The notes under the pieces are model-generated. The model saw only the letters and a program-made list of their open reading frames with translations. It was not told the DNA's origin and did no database searches. Positions 8,566 through 17,755 of a stretch of 64,000 nt of DNA are shown here, in pieces. A program made the position numbers and the translations under genes. The DNA comes from an uncultured Clostridia bacterium (GTDB taxonomy: Bacteria > Bacillota > Clostridia > Christensenellales > Aristaeellaceae), in assembly GCA_934636105.1 (NCBI GenBank), contig CAKTZR010000007.1:61541-125540 (forward strand). Reading direction: 5' to 3'. Each line of letters begins with the position of its first letter. Position 1 is the stretch's first letter.

Positions 8566-9822
8566 TTAATAGTTCACGTTCCAGGTCGAGACGTAGGCCA
8601 CGCCGCCGTCCACCAGAATCATGCAGACGCTGTCGCCATAGCTGAGCATCGTCGCCCGCTTGCCGCCGGTATACGTTGCCTTGAGCGAAGTCATCGCCTG
8701 ATCGTAATAGACGTTGATCGTGTTGCTTGCGCTGCCATAAGCCGCCGCAAGGGTGATCGCCGTGCCCGACGTGGGCGCGGCGGGTTCAGCCGGCTTCGGC
8801 GTGATATACTCCACCAGCGGCGTCGGGGTCGGCGTGACATAGATGACCTGCGGGGTCGGCTTGGGCGTCACATAGACATAATTCGGCGTGGGTGTGACAT
8901 ACGTGCCGTCAAAGCTCAAATAGCGCGTCATCATGTAGCCGTGGCGCGTGCCGACATAGACCTCGCACCACGTCGCGCCGTAGGAAACGACCTTCACCTG
9001 CGTGCCGTTGGCGTATTGGCCGAGCGCGCGCGCACTCTGCGACGGCGATTCGCGCAGATAGAGCAGCTGCGTGCTCTTGGGGTTGTTGACATAGGCGGTG
9101 CGGGTCGTCACCGTGCCGGAATTGTTGTTGTTCGAGCCGCCGTTCGTCGTGCCCATGTTGCTCAAATAGTTCGTCGCCATGAAACCCGTCAGGCCGCCGC
9201 CCGTGATCTGGCACCAGCCGCTGCCCTTGAGCAGAACGGTCACGCGCGTGCCGGATTTGAGCGAACCAATGCTGCCGTAAGAGGAAGACGGGCCGCGGCG
9301 CACGTTAACCTTACCGCCGTTTCGGGTGGAAACGGTCGCGGTCGTCGTGCTCTTGTTAATCAGCGAATCGTGCATATAGCCCGTGTAGGTCGCGCCGCCC
9401 ACGTTCACGCTGACATAGTTCCACTCGTAGGACGCATCCAGAATGCTGATGGTCGTTCCGCTCGTCACGCGCGTCACCACCGCGTAATCCAGCGACGGGC
9501 CGCGGCGCAGGTTGACATAGCCGCCGTTGGCATAGGCCACCGTGCCGGTGCTTCCGCTCTGCGCAAAGGTGAGATAATTGCCCGCCATATAGCCGGTTTT
9601 GCCGTCCATCGTGCGCACGGGATACCAGCCGGAGGTGCTGGCCCCCTGCACCACCACCCACGAGCCGCTGTCGTATTTGCCAAGGCTGCGGCTCGTTCTG
9701 CTGGCATATTGGCGCAGGTTCAGCCTGCCTCCGCGCACCACCGCATAATCCGCGGCCAGTGCCAGCGTCGGCAGCATGACCAGAAGCATCAGTGCCGCGA
9801 TCAGTTTGATTGTTTTCCTCAC
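8566..9822 (-). CDS. Secreted protein with four SH3b repeats and Pro-rich linker
   Basis: The 418-residue product has a signal peptide (residues 1-23, ending LALAA) and four SH3b repeats, each with an LRxxxS or VRRGPS start and a GYM end, at roughly 24-85, 90-155, 160-215 and 235-310. A Thr-Pro linker follows, then a 60-residue C-terminal domain of unknown type. It starts with GTG at 9822 behind GGTGA. It probably binds peptidoglycan or teichoic acid. The SpoIID-like gene lies 46 bases downstream on the same strand, so the two wall proteins could be cotranscribed. Confidence 0.85.
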   Translation of the reverse strand: MRKTIKLIAALMLLVMLPTLALAADYAVVRGGRLNLRQYASRTSRSLGKYDSGSWVVVQGASTSGWYPVRTMDGKTGYMAGNYLTFAQSGSTGTVAYANGGYVNLRRGPSLDYAVVTRVTSGTTISILDASYEWNYVSVNVGGATYTGYMHDSLINKSTTTATVSTRNGGKVNVRRGPSSSYGSIGSLKSGTRVTVLLKGSGWCQITGGGLTGFMATNYLSNMGTTNGGSNNNNSGTVTTRTAYVNNPKSTQLLYLRESPSQSARALGQYANGTQVKVVSYGATWCEVYVGTRHGYMMTRYLSFDGTYVTPTPNYVYVTPKPTPQVIYVTPTPTPLVEYITPKPAEPAAPTSGTAITLAAAYGSASNTINVYYDQAMTSLKATYTGGKRATMLSYGDSVCMILVDGGVAYVSTWNVNY

Positions 9823-9898
9823 TTGATTTCACCAACCCTTTTATCCTGTGCATACAAGACGAACGAGCATGCCGGATTCTTCCTGTATTTTTGAATTT

Positions 9899-10056
9899 TG
9901 GGAAAAAACGTTGGGACTCCGTCCCAAGTCCGGGAAACTCGCATAGAAACGCACGGCGTTTCTTGCGATTTCCGATTTCCGCCATGCTAATTCCTGCACA
10001 GCAGGCGCATGGCTTCAATCCCCTGCCAGAAACCTGAGGTTTCTGGACTTCCCTCC
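9899..10056. repeat. Dispersed repeat A, copy 2 (long form), in a 410-bp gap
   Basis: The A unit (TTGGGACTCCGTCCCAA ... CCAGAAACCTGAGGTTTCTGG) is split here by about 90 bp that include a CACAGCAGGCGCATGGC segment, also seen in the copy near 20790. The remaining gap (10057-10232) holds a -10-like TACAAT at 10190-10195 ahead of the aminopeptidase gene. I see no gene in this stretch. Confidence 0.6.
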
Positions 10057-10232
10057 TTCATGCCTATATCGCGTTCAGTATACCATACTCCGCCGTTTTT
10101 GACCAGTATCCAACAGCACTTGCAAACTTTTCTTGTTAGTTTTCTAAAACACACAATTTCCACTCTTTCCCTGATGGAAAAAGCGTGGTACAATAATCAT
10201 CGAAAGCAACACAATCAAAAGGGGGCTTACCC

Positions 10233-11105
10233 ATGCACAAGCTGGATCGCAACATGCCCTGCTGGTGCGGCAGCGGCAAGAAATACAAGCATTGCCATTA
10301 TGATTTTGACGAAAAGCTCGATGACATGCACCGCCGCGGCGCAATCATCCCGACCCATGACATGATTAAAAACGAAGCGCAGATTGCGGGCATCCGCGAA
10401 AGCGCGAAGATCAACGTCGCGGTGCTCGATTATGTCGCCGCGCACATCCGCGCGGGCATTTCCACAGCGGAGATCGACCGCTGGGTTTATGAGCAGACGA
10501 CGGCGATGGGCGGCATTCCCGCGCCGCTGAATTACGAGGGCTTCCCCAAGAGCGTCTGCACGTCGATCGACGATCAGGTCTGCCACGGCATCCCGTCCGA
10601 AGACGACATTCTCTGCGACGGCGACATCATCAACGTCGATTGCTCCACGATCTACAAGGGCTATTATTCCGACTCCTCCCGCATGTTCATCATCGGCGAA
10701 ACCACGCCGGAGAAGAAAAAGCTGGTGGAGGTCACGCGCGAATGCGTGATGGCGGGGCTGGAGCAGGTCAAGCCGTGGGGCTTCCTCGGCGACATGGGGC
10801 AGGCCGTACACGATTTGGCGAAGAAGAACGGATACAGCGTCGTTCGCGACGTCGGCGGCCACGGCGTGGGCATTCAGTTCCACGAGGAGCCGTGGGTCAG
10901 CTATGTCACCAAGCGCGGGCAGGAAATGGTGATGGCGCCGGGCATGATGTTCACCATCGAGCCGATGATTAACATGGGCACGGACGACATTTATGTGGAC
11001 GCGGACAACGACTGGACGATTTACACCGAGGACGGCATGCCCTCCGCCCAGTGGGAAATCCAGGTGCTGGTGACGGAGACGGGACACGAGGTCATCTCCT
11101 GGTAA
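10233..11105 (+). CDS. map: Methionine aminopeptidase type I with N-terminal SEC-C motif
   Basis: This enzyme removes the initiator Met from nascent proteins. The 290-residue protein has a zinc-knuckle SEC-C motif (Cys10, Cys12, Cys21, His22), which in this subclass is thought to bind the ribosome, followed by the pita-bread catalytic domain. The metal ligands are visible: INVDCS, YYSDSSRMF, GGHGVGIQFHEEP, TIEPM and the Glu in QWEIQVLV. The last is usually QFEHT, a small local change. A GGGGG-rich site precedes the ATG. It stands alone, unlike the secY-adk-map arrangement, so a second map may exist elsewhere. Confidence 0.95.
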   Translation: MHKLDRNMPCWCGSGKKYKHCHYDFDEKLDDMHRRGAIIPTHDMIKNEAQIAGIRESAKINVAVLDYVAAHIRAGISTAEIDRWVYEQTTAMGGIPAPLNYEGFPKSVCTSIDDQVCHGIPSEDDILCDGDIINVDCSTIYKGYYSDSSRMFIIGETTPEKKKLVEVTRECVMAGLEQVKPWGFLGDMGQAVHDLAKKNGYSVVRDVGGHGVGIQFHEEPWVSYVTKRGQEMVMAPGMMFTIEPMINMGTDDIYVDADNDWTIYTEDGMPSAQWEIQVLVTETGHEVISW

Positions 11106-11107
11106 GC

Positions 11108-11337
11108 GGCCACTCCTTCAGTCTCGCTTCGCTCGACAGCTCCCTCTAGGAGGGAGCTTTGATGTACAAAAATCCCAAGTGTATTTTTCGCCCGAAACAA
11201 AGATATAATTTCTTCTTTCGGTATCGTATACAAAAGCCTCCCTCTTTGAGGGACATTGAATCTGTTGCCGCCGGTGGCGGAAATAAACAGATGAAATGCC
11301 GAAGGTTGGCACGACGAAGTCGTGACGGAAGGAGTTA
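11108..11337. repeat. Dispersed repeat B, copy 2
   Basis: The unit runs from CTCCTTCAGTCTCGCTTCGC through two CTCCCTC hairpins to GACGAAGTCGTGACGGAAGGAG. The terminal segments are inverted relatives. The second half is nearly identical to the copy at 17980-18088. Confidence 0.75.
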
Positions 11338-11396
11338 AAAAAAGTTCTTTCTATAATCTGCCTTTCCAAACTGCTGCTTCTCGTGAAAAAAGATGC

Positions 11397-11425
11397 TTGA
11401 CAAATTTCTCACGCGGGCTTACAGT
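11397..11425 (+). promoter_or_regulatory. Promoter of the riboflavin transporter unit
   Basis: Consensus -35 TTGACA (11397-11402), a 17-bp spacer and -10 TACAGT (11420-11425) lie about 25 bases upstream of the FMN aptamer. Confidence 0.8.
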
Positions 11426-11448
11426 ATTAGCGAAGTTCAAAACTGAAT

Positions 11449-11575
11449 GGTCTTTGGGGCAGGGTGAAAATCCCTACCGATGGTATAGTCCATGAACCCT
11501 TGAGCAATCAGGGGCCGATCTGGTGCAATTCCAGAACCGACGGTGACAGTCCGGATGGGAAAAGACAAGCGTGTT
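11449..11575 (+). promoter_or_regulatory. FMN riboswitch (RFN element)
   Basis: The conserved RFN blocks are present in order: GGGGCAGGGTGAAAATCCC, ACCGATGGT, AGTCCATGA, a variable hairpin, GGGGCCGATCTGGTGCAATT, CCGACGGTGACAGTCCGGAT and GGGA. Binding of FMN should favour the terminator at 11622 and so shut off the downstream riboflavin transporter gene. Confidence 0.95.
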
Positions 11576-11621
11576 ATCCAGTTTTTGCGGCATGGCTGTT
11601 TGCCATTCTGAAAGAAATGGA

Positions 11622-11662
11622 TTTCCCGAGGCCAATCTCTTGTTTGGCTTCGGGAATTTTTT
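11622..11662 (+). terminator. Riboswitch-controlled terminator
   Basis: A 13-bp stem with one G-U pair (TTCCCGAGGCCAA with TTGGCTTCGGGAA) is followed by TTTTTT, 20 bases before the ribU start codon. It is the expression platform of the FMN riboswitch. Confidence 0.9.
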
Positions 11663-11682
11663 ACTTTCAGGAGGAAAAAAAC

Positions 11683-12288
11683 ATGAAACGCACACAAACC
11701 CGCCGCCTGACCCTCGCCGCCATGATGGGCGCAGTCTCCTTCGTGCTGATGTATTTCAGCTTCTCCGTGCCGGTGCTCTCACCGTTCGCGGATTTCGACC
11801 TGTCCGCCCTGCCGGATTTGATCGGCGGCTTCGTGCTCGGCCCGGTCGGCGCGGTGGAAATCATCGCGGTGAAAGTGCTGCTCAAGCTGGTGTTCAAGGG
11901 CACTTCGTCCATGTTCACGGGCGAGGTGCAGAAGTTCCTGCTCTGCACGGCCTACGCCCTGCCCGCCGTGCTGTATTATCAAAAGCACAGAACCAAGCAC
12001 GGCGCGGCCATCGGGCTGGTGCTCGGCACGATCTGCGGCGTGGTCGTCGCGGTGCTGACCAACGTGTTCCTGATTTTCCCGGCCTATATGGCGCTCTACG
12101 GCATGGATTGGGCGGCGATTGTGCAGATGTGTACCGCGGTCAACCCGTGGATCACGAGCGTGCCGACGATGGTCGCGTTTTCCATCGTGCCGTTCAACGT
12201 CATTTCCTTCAGCGTGACCTCGATTCTGGCAATGCTGCTCTATAAAAAGATCAGCGTGCCGCTCAAGAAATTCGCTTTGATCGGGTGA
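11683..12288 (+). CDS. ribU: Riboflavin ECF transporter S component
   Basis: This 201-residue membrane protein is the substrate-capture subunit of an energy-coupling-factor importer. It shows about six hydrophobic segments and the family marks (residues 30-60): a FADFDLSALP segment and GPVGAVEIIAVKVLLKL. A long central loop is followed by NVFLIFPAYMALYGM, usual for RibU. The FMN riboswitch directly upstream supports riboflavin as substrate. The ATP-driven ECF module is not in the window and is normally shared and encoded elsewhere. The ATG at 11683 follows AGGAGG. Confidence 0.95.
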   Translation: MKRTQTRRLTLAAMMGAVSFVLMYFSFSVPVLSPFADFDLSALPDLIGGFVLGPVGAVEIIAVKVLLKLVFKGTSSMFTGEVQKFLLCTAYALPAVLYYQKHRTKHGAAIGLVLGTICGVVVAVLTNVFLIFPAYMALYGMDWAAIVQMCTAVNPWITSVPTMVAFSIVPFNVISFSVTSILAMLLYKKISVPLKKFALIG

Positions 12289-12361
12289 TTGCCGCGAAGC
12301 ATTCTACGACTGAAACGGATCGGTTTTGATAAAGCAACAATACGAGAGGAGATTCATCACC

Positions 12362-12847
12362 ATGCAATTCAGCACAGAACAAAACCTGACCTTTGAGCAG
12401 GCCGTCGCCAAAATGTTTGAAAAGCTGGGCGACAGCAAAATCATGGCGCTGGCCAGCGCGGTGGGTACGCACGTGATGGTGCGCAACGTGAGCTGCCTGT
12501 TCTACAACAACAAAATCTATTTCAAGACGGATAAGAATTTCCGCAAAACCCAGCAGCTCTTTGAAAACCCGAACGTTGCGCTCTGCTGGAGCGGCGTGCA
12601 GGTCGAAGGCGTGGCGGAAAACAAGGGCCTTGTCGTCGATGAGCCGGGCCGCACGTTTGAAACGCTGTACAAAAAGTATCTCTGGGGCAGCTATAATAAG
12701 TATTCCCATGAGGACACGGAAATCCTGATCGAGGTCACGCCGAAGTTCGTGGAGATTTGGGATACCAGTTTGGATAATTACGCCTATCAGCTGTTTATCG
12801 ATTTTGACAAGCAGGAAGTCACGTTCAAGCCGTATGACAAGCAGTAA
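12362..12847 (+). CDS. Pyridoxamine 5'-phosphate oxidase-like flavoprotein
   Basis: The 161-residue protein fits the FMN-binding split-barrel family: an N-terminal helix, then MALASAVGTHVMVRNVSCL and KIYFKTDKNFRKTQQL strands, and VALCWSGVQVEGVAE. Such proteins bind FMN or related cofactors and often act as small reductases. It follows ribU by 74 bases on the same strand, so it may be cotranscribed from the FMN-regulated promoter, which fits a flavin enzyme. The substrate is unknown. The ATG at 12362 lies 10 bases after GAGGAG. Confidence 0.85.
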   Translation: MQFSTEQNLTFEQAVAKMFEKLGDSKIMALASAVGTHVMVRNVSCLFYNNKIYFKTDKNFRKTQQLFENPNVALCWSGVQVEGVAENKGLVVDEPGRTFETLYKKYLWGSYNKYSHEDTEILIEVTPKFVEIWDTSLDNYAYQLFIDFDKQEVTFKPYDKQ

Positions 12848-12859
12848 ATAACAAAAGCG

Positions 12860-12930
12860 AAAAAAAGGCCGTCGCTTTGCCCTTCTGTCAGACGCTCTGA
12901 CAAAGAAGGACATCGCAGCGGCCCTTTTTG
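12860..12930. terminator. Bidirectional terminator with long two-part stem
   Basis: AAAAAGGCCG on the left pairs with CGGCCCTTTTT on the right. A second hairpin (GTCAGA-CGC-TCTGAC) forms the apex. It serves the convergent genes ending at 12847 and 12931. Confidence 0.88.
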
Positions 12931-14094
12931 TTATTCCACGTTTTCAAAGAAATCCCCGCCGACGGTATCCGGCCCGACGTTGGTATACACGAGCGAAAAT
13001 TTCGCGTTGCCCGTCTGTCCTTCGTCGGTGACGACATAGCTCGTCTTCTGCTGGGTGACGTGCAGCAGGAATGCTTCCTGGGCGAGCTGCTCGCCCGTTT
13101 TACCGCCCATGCTGGTGAGCGGCACGTTCCAATCCATGTGGATGGCGTTTTCCTCGCCCATGTGCAGATACAGCTTCTTCACCGTCCACGTGCCGTATTC
13201 CTTCGCCAGCGCGGGCAGAACGGACGCGTTCGCCGCATTCTCCACGCAGTAAACGCTCGCGTCGGAGGTGACTTTGTGCGCGCCGTGGCCATATTCGCCG
13301 CCCTTGTCGTGGGTAACCATGACCTCCGGCTTATACCTGCGAATCAGCCCCATGACGTATTTGCGCACCTTTTCCTTGCCCCAGCGGTCGTACATCTCGG
13401 CCATGTTGGTGGAATAGGAATCGCCGAACGTGCCGATGACGGGATAATTGCGCACGCCCATGTGCCACAGACCGTTAAGCAGCTCGCTCCGCCGCGCCGC
13501 GTTCGCATAGCTCATGTAGGCGACAACGACGTTTTTCTTCTGCTCGACCGCATAGGTCGGAATCGCGCCGCCGAAGAAAATCAGCTCGTCGTCCGGGTGC
13601 GTCGCCAGCACGAGCAGATCCGCCTTTTCCACCGTCGGCTCCCAGCGCTGCACCCAGTCCGGCAGATCGCCCGCGCCGAGGACGAAGACCTCGCTGATTT
13701 TGAGCCGCGTGGTGATGCCCGAATTTTCAACAATGCGGAAATGGTTCTGCCCGTTCAACTTGACCAGCGCGTGAATATAATCCGTGCTACCGTCGGCGAT
13801 GACCTGCCATTTGCCGTCGATTTTCTCCTCAACCGCCCAGGATTGGGGCATTTCGGCGAAGCAGACGTACAGCCAGCCCGCCGTTTCACCCTCCGGGAGC
13901 TGAAATTCCAGATACGGCCTTCTGACCCGCTCGCTGCGCCACGCCGTCGTATAGTCGTTGTCGTGTACGGACGTGGTGCGAACCTTGCCGGAGGTGATGA
14001 CGCAGTCCGCCGTTAGTTCCTTCGCCTCCTGCGCGGCCGCGCAGACGGGAAGGAGCAGCAAAAGCAGCGCCAGCAGACATTTGATCGTTTTCAT
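12931..14094 (-). CDS. Exported PIG-L (LmbE-like) deacetylase
   Basis: The product is 387 residues with a signal peptide (MKTIKCLLALLLLLLPVCAAA). Residues about 30-150 look like a beta-sandwich carbohydrate-binding region (TTAWRSERV, YLEFQLPEG, discoidin-like). The PIG-L domain follows with the zinc motif ATHPDDELIFFGG and a GGEYGHGAHKVT segment giving the third histidine. Family members remove N-acetyl groups from sugars. The ATG at 14094 follows GGGGAG; a GTG at 14112 would overlap the preceding stop but has no better site. It follows the GNAT gene by 14 bases, so the pair is probably one operon. Confidence 0.88.
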   Translation of the reverse strand: MKTIKCLLALLLLLLPVCAAAQEAKELTADCVITSGKVRTTSVHDNDYTTAWRSERVRRPYLEFQLPEGETAGWLYVCFAEMPQSWAVEEKIDGKWQVIADGSTDYIHALVKLNGQNHFRIVENSGITTRLKISEVFVLGAGDLPDWVQRWEPTVEKADLLVLATHPDDELIFFGGAIPTYAVEQKKNVVVAYMSYANAARRSELLNGLWHMGVRNYPVIGTFGDSYSTNMAEMYDRWGKEKVRKYVMGLIRRYKPEVMVTHDKGGEYGHGAHKVTSDASVYCVENAANASVLPALAKEYGTWTVKKLYLHMGEENAIHMDWNVPLTSMGGKTGEQLAQEAFLLHVTQQKTSYVVTDEGQTGNAKFSLVYTNVGPDTVGGDFFENVE

Positions 14095-14108
14095 CGCTTC
14101 TCCCCTGC

Positions 14109-14588
14109 TCACAGCTTCAGCGCCGCGATGGCTTCTTCGCCGTCCATGTCGCCCGTTTCCACGAACCCAAAGCCGTTATACAGTTTCCTGGCCTTCTGGT
14201 TATCTGGATCATAGGAGAGCCAGCAGTATTCCGCCGGGCCGCACGGGAACGTGCGCACATATTCAATCAGCTTTTCGATGGCCTGTCTGCCATAGCCGCG
14301 CCCCTGCCAGCGCTCGTCGATCATCAGCCGCCAAAGGCAATAGTTGCCCGCGGAAATCGACGGATTTTCTTCGTTCGGCAAATCCCCGTAGCCAATCATC
14401 GCGAAGCCGACGAGCGCCGCGCCGTCATACAGCGCGAACGGCTCGGCCACGCCGCCCTCCTCGCGCGTCGCAAACGCTTCCAAAATGCTCTCGATATTGG
14501 AAGCCACGTAATCCGCCTGCGCACGCTTAACCTTAAGCCGTGCAGCCTGCCAGACGTTCTTTCTATCAATTTTCTTGAGTTCCAACAT
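14109..14588 (-). CDS. GNAT-family N-acetyltransferase
   Basis: This 159-residue protein transfers acetyl from acetyl-CoA. The GNAT core is clear: LWRLMIDERWQGRGYGRQAIEKL contains the V/I-D-x-x-Q-x-x-G-x-G CoA loop, and NQKARKLYNGFGF is the C-terminal signature. Overall it resembles spermidine/spermine acetyltransferases of the BltD/PaiA type, but the acceptor is not provable. The ATG at 14588 follows AGAGAGG. The open frame continues upstream only through a dispersed repeat, so the longer start at 14678 is rejected. Confidence 0.88.
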   Translation of the reverse strand: MLELKKIDRKNVWQAARLKVKRAQADYVASNIESILEAFATREEGGVAEPFALYDGAALVGFAMIGYGDLPNEENPSISAGNYCLWRLMIDERWQGRGYGRQAIEKLIEYVRTFPCGPAEYCWLSYDPDNQKARKLYNGFGFVETGDMDGEEAIAALKL

Positions 14589-14599
14589 AGTACCTCTCT

Positions 14600-14756
14600 T
14601 TTGGGGAACGCTTGGGACTCCGTCCCAAACCCTGCCAGAAACCTGAGGTTTCTGGACTTCCCACTTTTTTATTTGCATTTATCGCAAAGCGATAAATGAA
14701 GGAGGAAGGTGAAGGGAACTCAGTTCCCTTCCGGGGCTTGGGGCAGCGCCCCAACG
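14600..14756. repeat. Dispersed repeat A, two copies in opposite orientation
   Basis: Copy 3 (14600-14662) has TTGGGACTCCGTCCCAA and CCAGAAACCTGAGGTTTCTGG. Copy 4 (14683-14756) runs the other way, with TTTATCGCAAAGCGATAAA, GGGAACTCAGTTCCC and CTTGGGGCAGCGCCCCAA. Copy 4 overlaps the 3' end of the membrane-protein gene at 14720. Confidence 0.75.
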
Positions 14757-16219
14757 TCCCCCGTTTCCCCGACTCTCACGCTTTTCACGCCGAAATATAG
14801 CGCCATCGATTCGTTCGTCCAAACCGTCGCATCCTCGTAGGCCGTCGGCTTGCCGGTCACGGTCTGCACCGTCCACGCGGGCAGAACCACGTCGTCCTCC
14901 GGCCCGGCCGCCTCGCAGAGCGCATACTCGCGCTCAAACTGCGCGATGTACGCATCCTGCGTGCCGTCCAGCTGATCGCTCACCAGCTTTTCATAATGGC
15001 CCAGCTGACCGCCCAGCAGACAGCCCGCAAACGCCAGCGCCGAAAGCGCGTAACAGACGGCTTTCCCGCGTCCCGCCGCCAGCGCCGCGCGTTTTTCGGT
15101 CTTCACGCGCATCAGCGCCATCGCCAACACAATCGGCATGAACAGCAGAACATAACTGTGATACATGTTGATGACGCGTCCCGAACCCGCATAGCCGGAG
15201 GAATACATGTGCGGAATAATCATCGCGCAGAGCATCAGATAGCCGCCCAGCAGCGTGAAGCCCAACTTCGGCGCGCATTCGCCCTTTTCCCCGCGCGCGT
15301 TCATCTCCCGGCAGGCCGTCGGCAGAGCCAGCAGCAGCAGCGCCAAAAGCGGCGTTTTGAGCATGAACCGCACGATGTATTTCACCGCGTCGCGCAGCGT
15401 CCAACCCACCGAAGCCAGCAGATAGCCAAGGCCGCTCTCGTGCGCGCCGTCCGTCGCCATGCGGACGCTGTTGCCCGGCGCAATCACCGAAAGCAGCAGC
15501 CCCGCGCCGATGGGAAGCAGCAGCATCGCCGTTCGAAGCGTCGCTTTTCTCTCGCGCGCCGCAAGCCGCCAGAGCGCCAGCATCAGCAGCGCCGCCGCCG
15601 TCATCATCGCGGTGATGTAGTTATCCATGCCCAGCGCAAAGAGCAGCGCCCAGCAGAGCGCAAAGCCGAGCAGCGTTTTTGCGCCGCGGACGGGGCGCTC
15701 GCTCAAGCTGTCCCCCAGCGAAAGCGTCATCAGCGCGACGGCCTGCGCACCCATGTAAAACCACGCGCCGTTGAACCAGTACACGCCTTCCACGATATCC
15801 GGCAGGAACAAAAGCTGCGCGGCGGAAAGCCCCAAAAACGCCGCCCGCCACGGCAGGCCCAGCCGTTTTTTCAGAAAATGCCGCAGAAACACGCCCGTTC
15901 CCAGCAGAATCAGTCCCAGCAGCACGACGGCATGCACGCCGTAATGTGCGAGGGAAAACACGGCTGGGTTCAGCGTCATAACGATCACGCCCGTCACCGT
16001 GCCCTGCCAGTCGCGCCACGTGCGCAGCGCATAGCTGACGGCGTCCTTGAGCACGTGCAGCACGCTTCCGGTTTGCACCCATGTCGGGTGGGTATAGACG
16101 GCGAAGGTGAAATCATCCGTCGCCGGGTGCGCCGCCCGCGCGCCGAGAAAAAACGGCGCGAACAGCAGCGCCCACAGCAGCACCAGCGCCATCGGAAGCG
16201 CTTTTTTCAAGGTTTTCAT
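14720..16219 (-). CDS. Polytopic membrane protein (DUF6056-like)
   Basis: The 499-residue protein has about 11-12 hydrophobic helices and an early extracytoplasmic motif HPATDDFTFA, like the acidic loop of DUF6056 and GtrII-type glycan-modifying membrane proteins. That likeness suggests a GT-C-like enzyme or flippase acting on surface glycans, but no catalytic set is certain. The last dozen codons (GDVGALPQAPEGN) lie inside dispersed repeat A. The repeat therefore supplies the stop codon and C-terminal tail, and the original gene end may have been replaced. The ATG at 16219 follows AGGAAAG. Confidence 0.75.
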   Translation of the reverse strand: MKTLKKALPMALVLLWALLFAPFFLGARAAHPATDDFTFAVYTHPTWVQTGSVLHVLKDAVSYALRTWRDWQGTVTGVIVMTLNPAVFSLAHYGVHAVVLLGLILLGTGVFLRHFLKKRLGLPWRAAFLGLSAAQLLFLPDIVEGVYWFNGAWFYMGAQAVALMTLSLGDSLSERPVRGAKTLLGFALCWALLFALGMDNYITAMMTAAALLMLALWRLAARERKATLRTAMLLLPIGAGLLLSVIAPGNSVRMATDGAHESGLGYLLASVGWTLRDAVKYIVRFMLKTPLLALLLLALPTACREMNARGEKGECAPKLGFTLLGGYLMLCAMIIPHMYSSGYAGSGRVINMYHSYVLLFMPIVLAMALMRVKTEKRAALAAGRGKAVCYALSALAFAGCLLGGQLGHYEKLVSDQLDGTQDAYIAQFEREYALCEAAGPEDDVVLPAWTVQTVTGKPTAYEDATVWTNESMALYFGVKSVRVGETGDVGALPQAPEGN

Positions 16220-16254
16220 GGTTTTCCTTTCCTAAAAAAGGGTTACAGAGCCGC

Positions 16255-17733
16255 TTACCGTCTGCCGTCCTTCATGTCGATATCCTTGAAATCGGCCATT
16301 TCCAGGTTATCGGCAATGCTGCGATCGTCGGTGCTGAGCATCAGCTGCTTGCGCATGCCCATGCTCTCGCGCACGTCGGTGATCTTCGCCGGGCCGTTGA
16401 CACAGCCGCCCTCGCAGGCCATGCCCTCAATGATCGTCTCATTCAGCTTGCCCACGCGCAGCAGCATCAGCGCCTTTTTGCATTCCGCCGCGCCGGAACA
16501 CTTGAGACAGCTCACCGGCATATCAAATTTCTCCTCGGCCAGCACCTCCTGCACCGCCGCGGACACGCCGCCCGACGTGGCGAAGTTCTTGCCGTATTTG
16601 CTGCCCTGCTGCACGCCGCTGGAAGCCATCGCCTCCGGGTCAATGTTTTTCGCGACGAACATCGCGTACAGCTCGTCGAACGTCAGCACGAAATCCGCGC
16701 CGACCTGCCCCGCGTCCTTATACCGCTTGACCTCGCTCTTTTTGGCGATGCACGGGCCAATGAACACGACCGCTGCGCCGGGGTGCTGCTTCTTGATATA
16801 GCGCGCCGTCGCCACCATCGGGGAGACGGTGTGGCTGACCTTATCGAGCAGCGCCGGGTAATGCTTGGCGACCATGTTATAGAAAGCCGGGCAGCAGCTG
16901 GTGGTCATGTGGCCGCCCTCGCGCGCGACCTCCTTCGCCTCCTGCGCTTCATAATAGGCCGTCGCGTCCGCGCCGAGGGAAACCTCCATCGCGTCCGTGA
17001 AGCCCAGATGCTGAAGCGCGCGGATCATCTCGCCGACGCTCACACCGCCGAACTGGCCCTCGATGGACGGGGCGAAGCAGGCGTAGACCTCCTGCTTTTC
17101 GTCGCGGATGGCTTCAATGACGTCCGTAATCATGGAAACGTCGGAGATGGCGGAGAACGGACAGGCCACGGTGCAGTTGCCGCAGGAAATGCACTTATTA
17201 TAATCGATGAACGCGCGGCGATTCTTTTTATCGACAGAGATCGCGTCCACCGGGCAGGAGCGCACGCAGGGACGGCGCGCATCGGCGATGGCGTTATACG
17301 GGCACGCCTGCGCGCACATGCCGCACTCGCGGCACTTATCCGGGTTGATGATCGCGCCCTGATGGGTCATGGTAATCGCGCCGAAGCGGCAGGCCTGCAG
17401 GCAGCGCTTAGCCATGCAGTGCTGGCAGTTGCTGGTGACGGTATAGCGCTGCAAGGGGCAGCCCTCGCAGGCGCTGTTCATGACGGCGACGGGCTCATCG
17501 GTGAAGGTATAGTGATTTTCGCCATCATAGACGGACGCGCGGCCGCAGGCCCAATCCACGCGGTTACGCAGCACCTCGCGCTCGCGGTAGACGCAGCAGC
17601 GATGCGTGGGCTGGCTTCCGTGCGGCACGATTTCCAGCGGAATGAACTCTTTATGGGCTTCCAGCGTGCCTTCAAAGCAATATTTCGCGACGTGGACGAG
17701 CACCTCGCGCTTACGGTCAATACGCTCGATCAT
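16255..17733 (-). CDS. Monomeric [FeFe] hydrogenase, group-B-like
   Basis: The 492-residue protein joins an N-terminal ferredoxin region (several CxxCxxC sets between residues 90 and 190, such as CRECGMCAQACP and CISCGNCTVACP) to a hydrogenase H-domain. The three H-cluster motifs are TSCCPAF, IGPCIAKKSE and MACEGGCVNGP. The Phe in motif 1 and Ile-Gly before PC in motif 2 point to group B rather than the classical group A. Members couple ferredoxin oxidation to H2 formation or sense H2. HydEFG maturases are not in the window. No ribosome site stands out except a GGAGG about 7 bases before ATG 17733. Confidence 0.9.
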   Translation of the reverse strand: MIERIDRKREVLVHVAKYCFEGTLEAHKEFIPLEIVPHGSQPTHRCCVYREREVLRNRVDWACGRASVYDGENHYTFTDEPVAVMNSACEGCPLQRYTVTSNCQHCMAKRCLQACRFGAITMTHQGAIINPDKCRECGMCAQACPYNAIADARRPCVRSCPVDAISVDKKNRRAFIDYNKCISCGNCTVACPFSAISDVSMITDVIEAIRDEKQEVYACFAPSIEGQFGGVSVGEMIRALQHLGFTDAMEVSLGADATAYYEAQEAKEVAREGGHMTTSCCPAFYNMVAKHYPALLDKVSHTVSPMVATARYIKKQHPGAAVVFIGPCIAKKSEVKRYKDAGQVGADFVLTFDELYAMFVAKNIDPEAMASSGVQQGSKYGKNFATSGGVSAAVQEVLAEEKFDMPVSCLKCSGAAECKKALMLLRVGKLNETIIEGMACEGGCVNGPAKITDVRESMGMRKQLMLSTDDRSIADNLEMADFKDIDMKDGRR

Positions 17734-17755
17734 ATATTTCCTCCCTGATAAGGAT

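Noticed and set aside
14996..16801. A 601-codon plus-strand open frame opposite the membrane protein and hydrogenase genes
   Set aside because: It is an antisense shadow of GC-rich coding DNA: very His/Arg/Gln-rich, no ribosome site, and the minus-strand genes have clear families.
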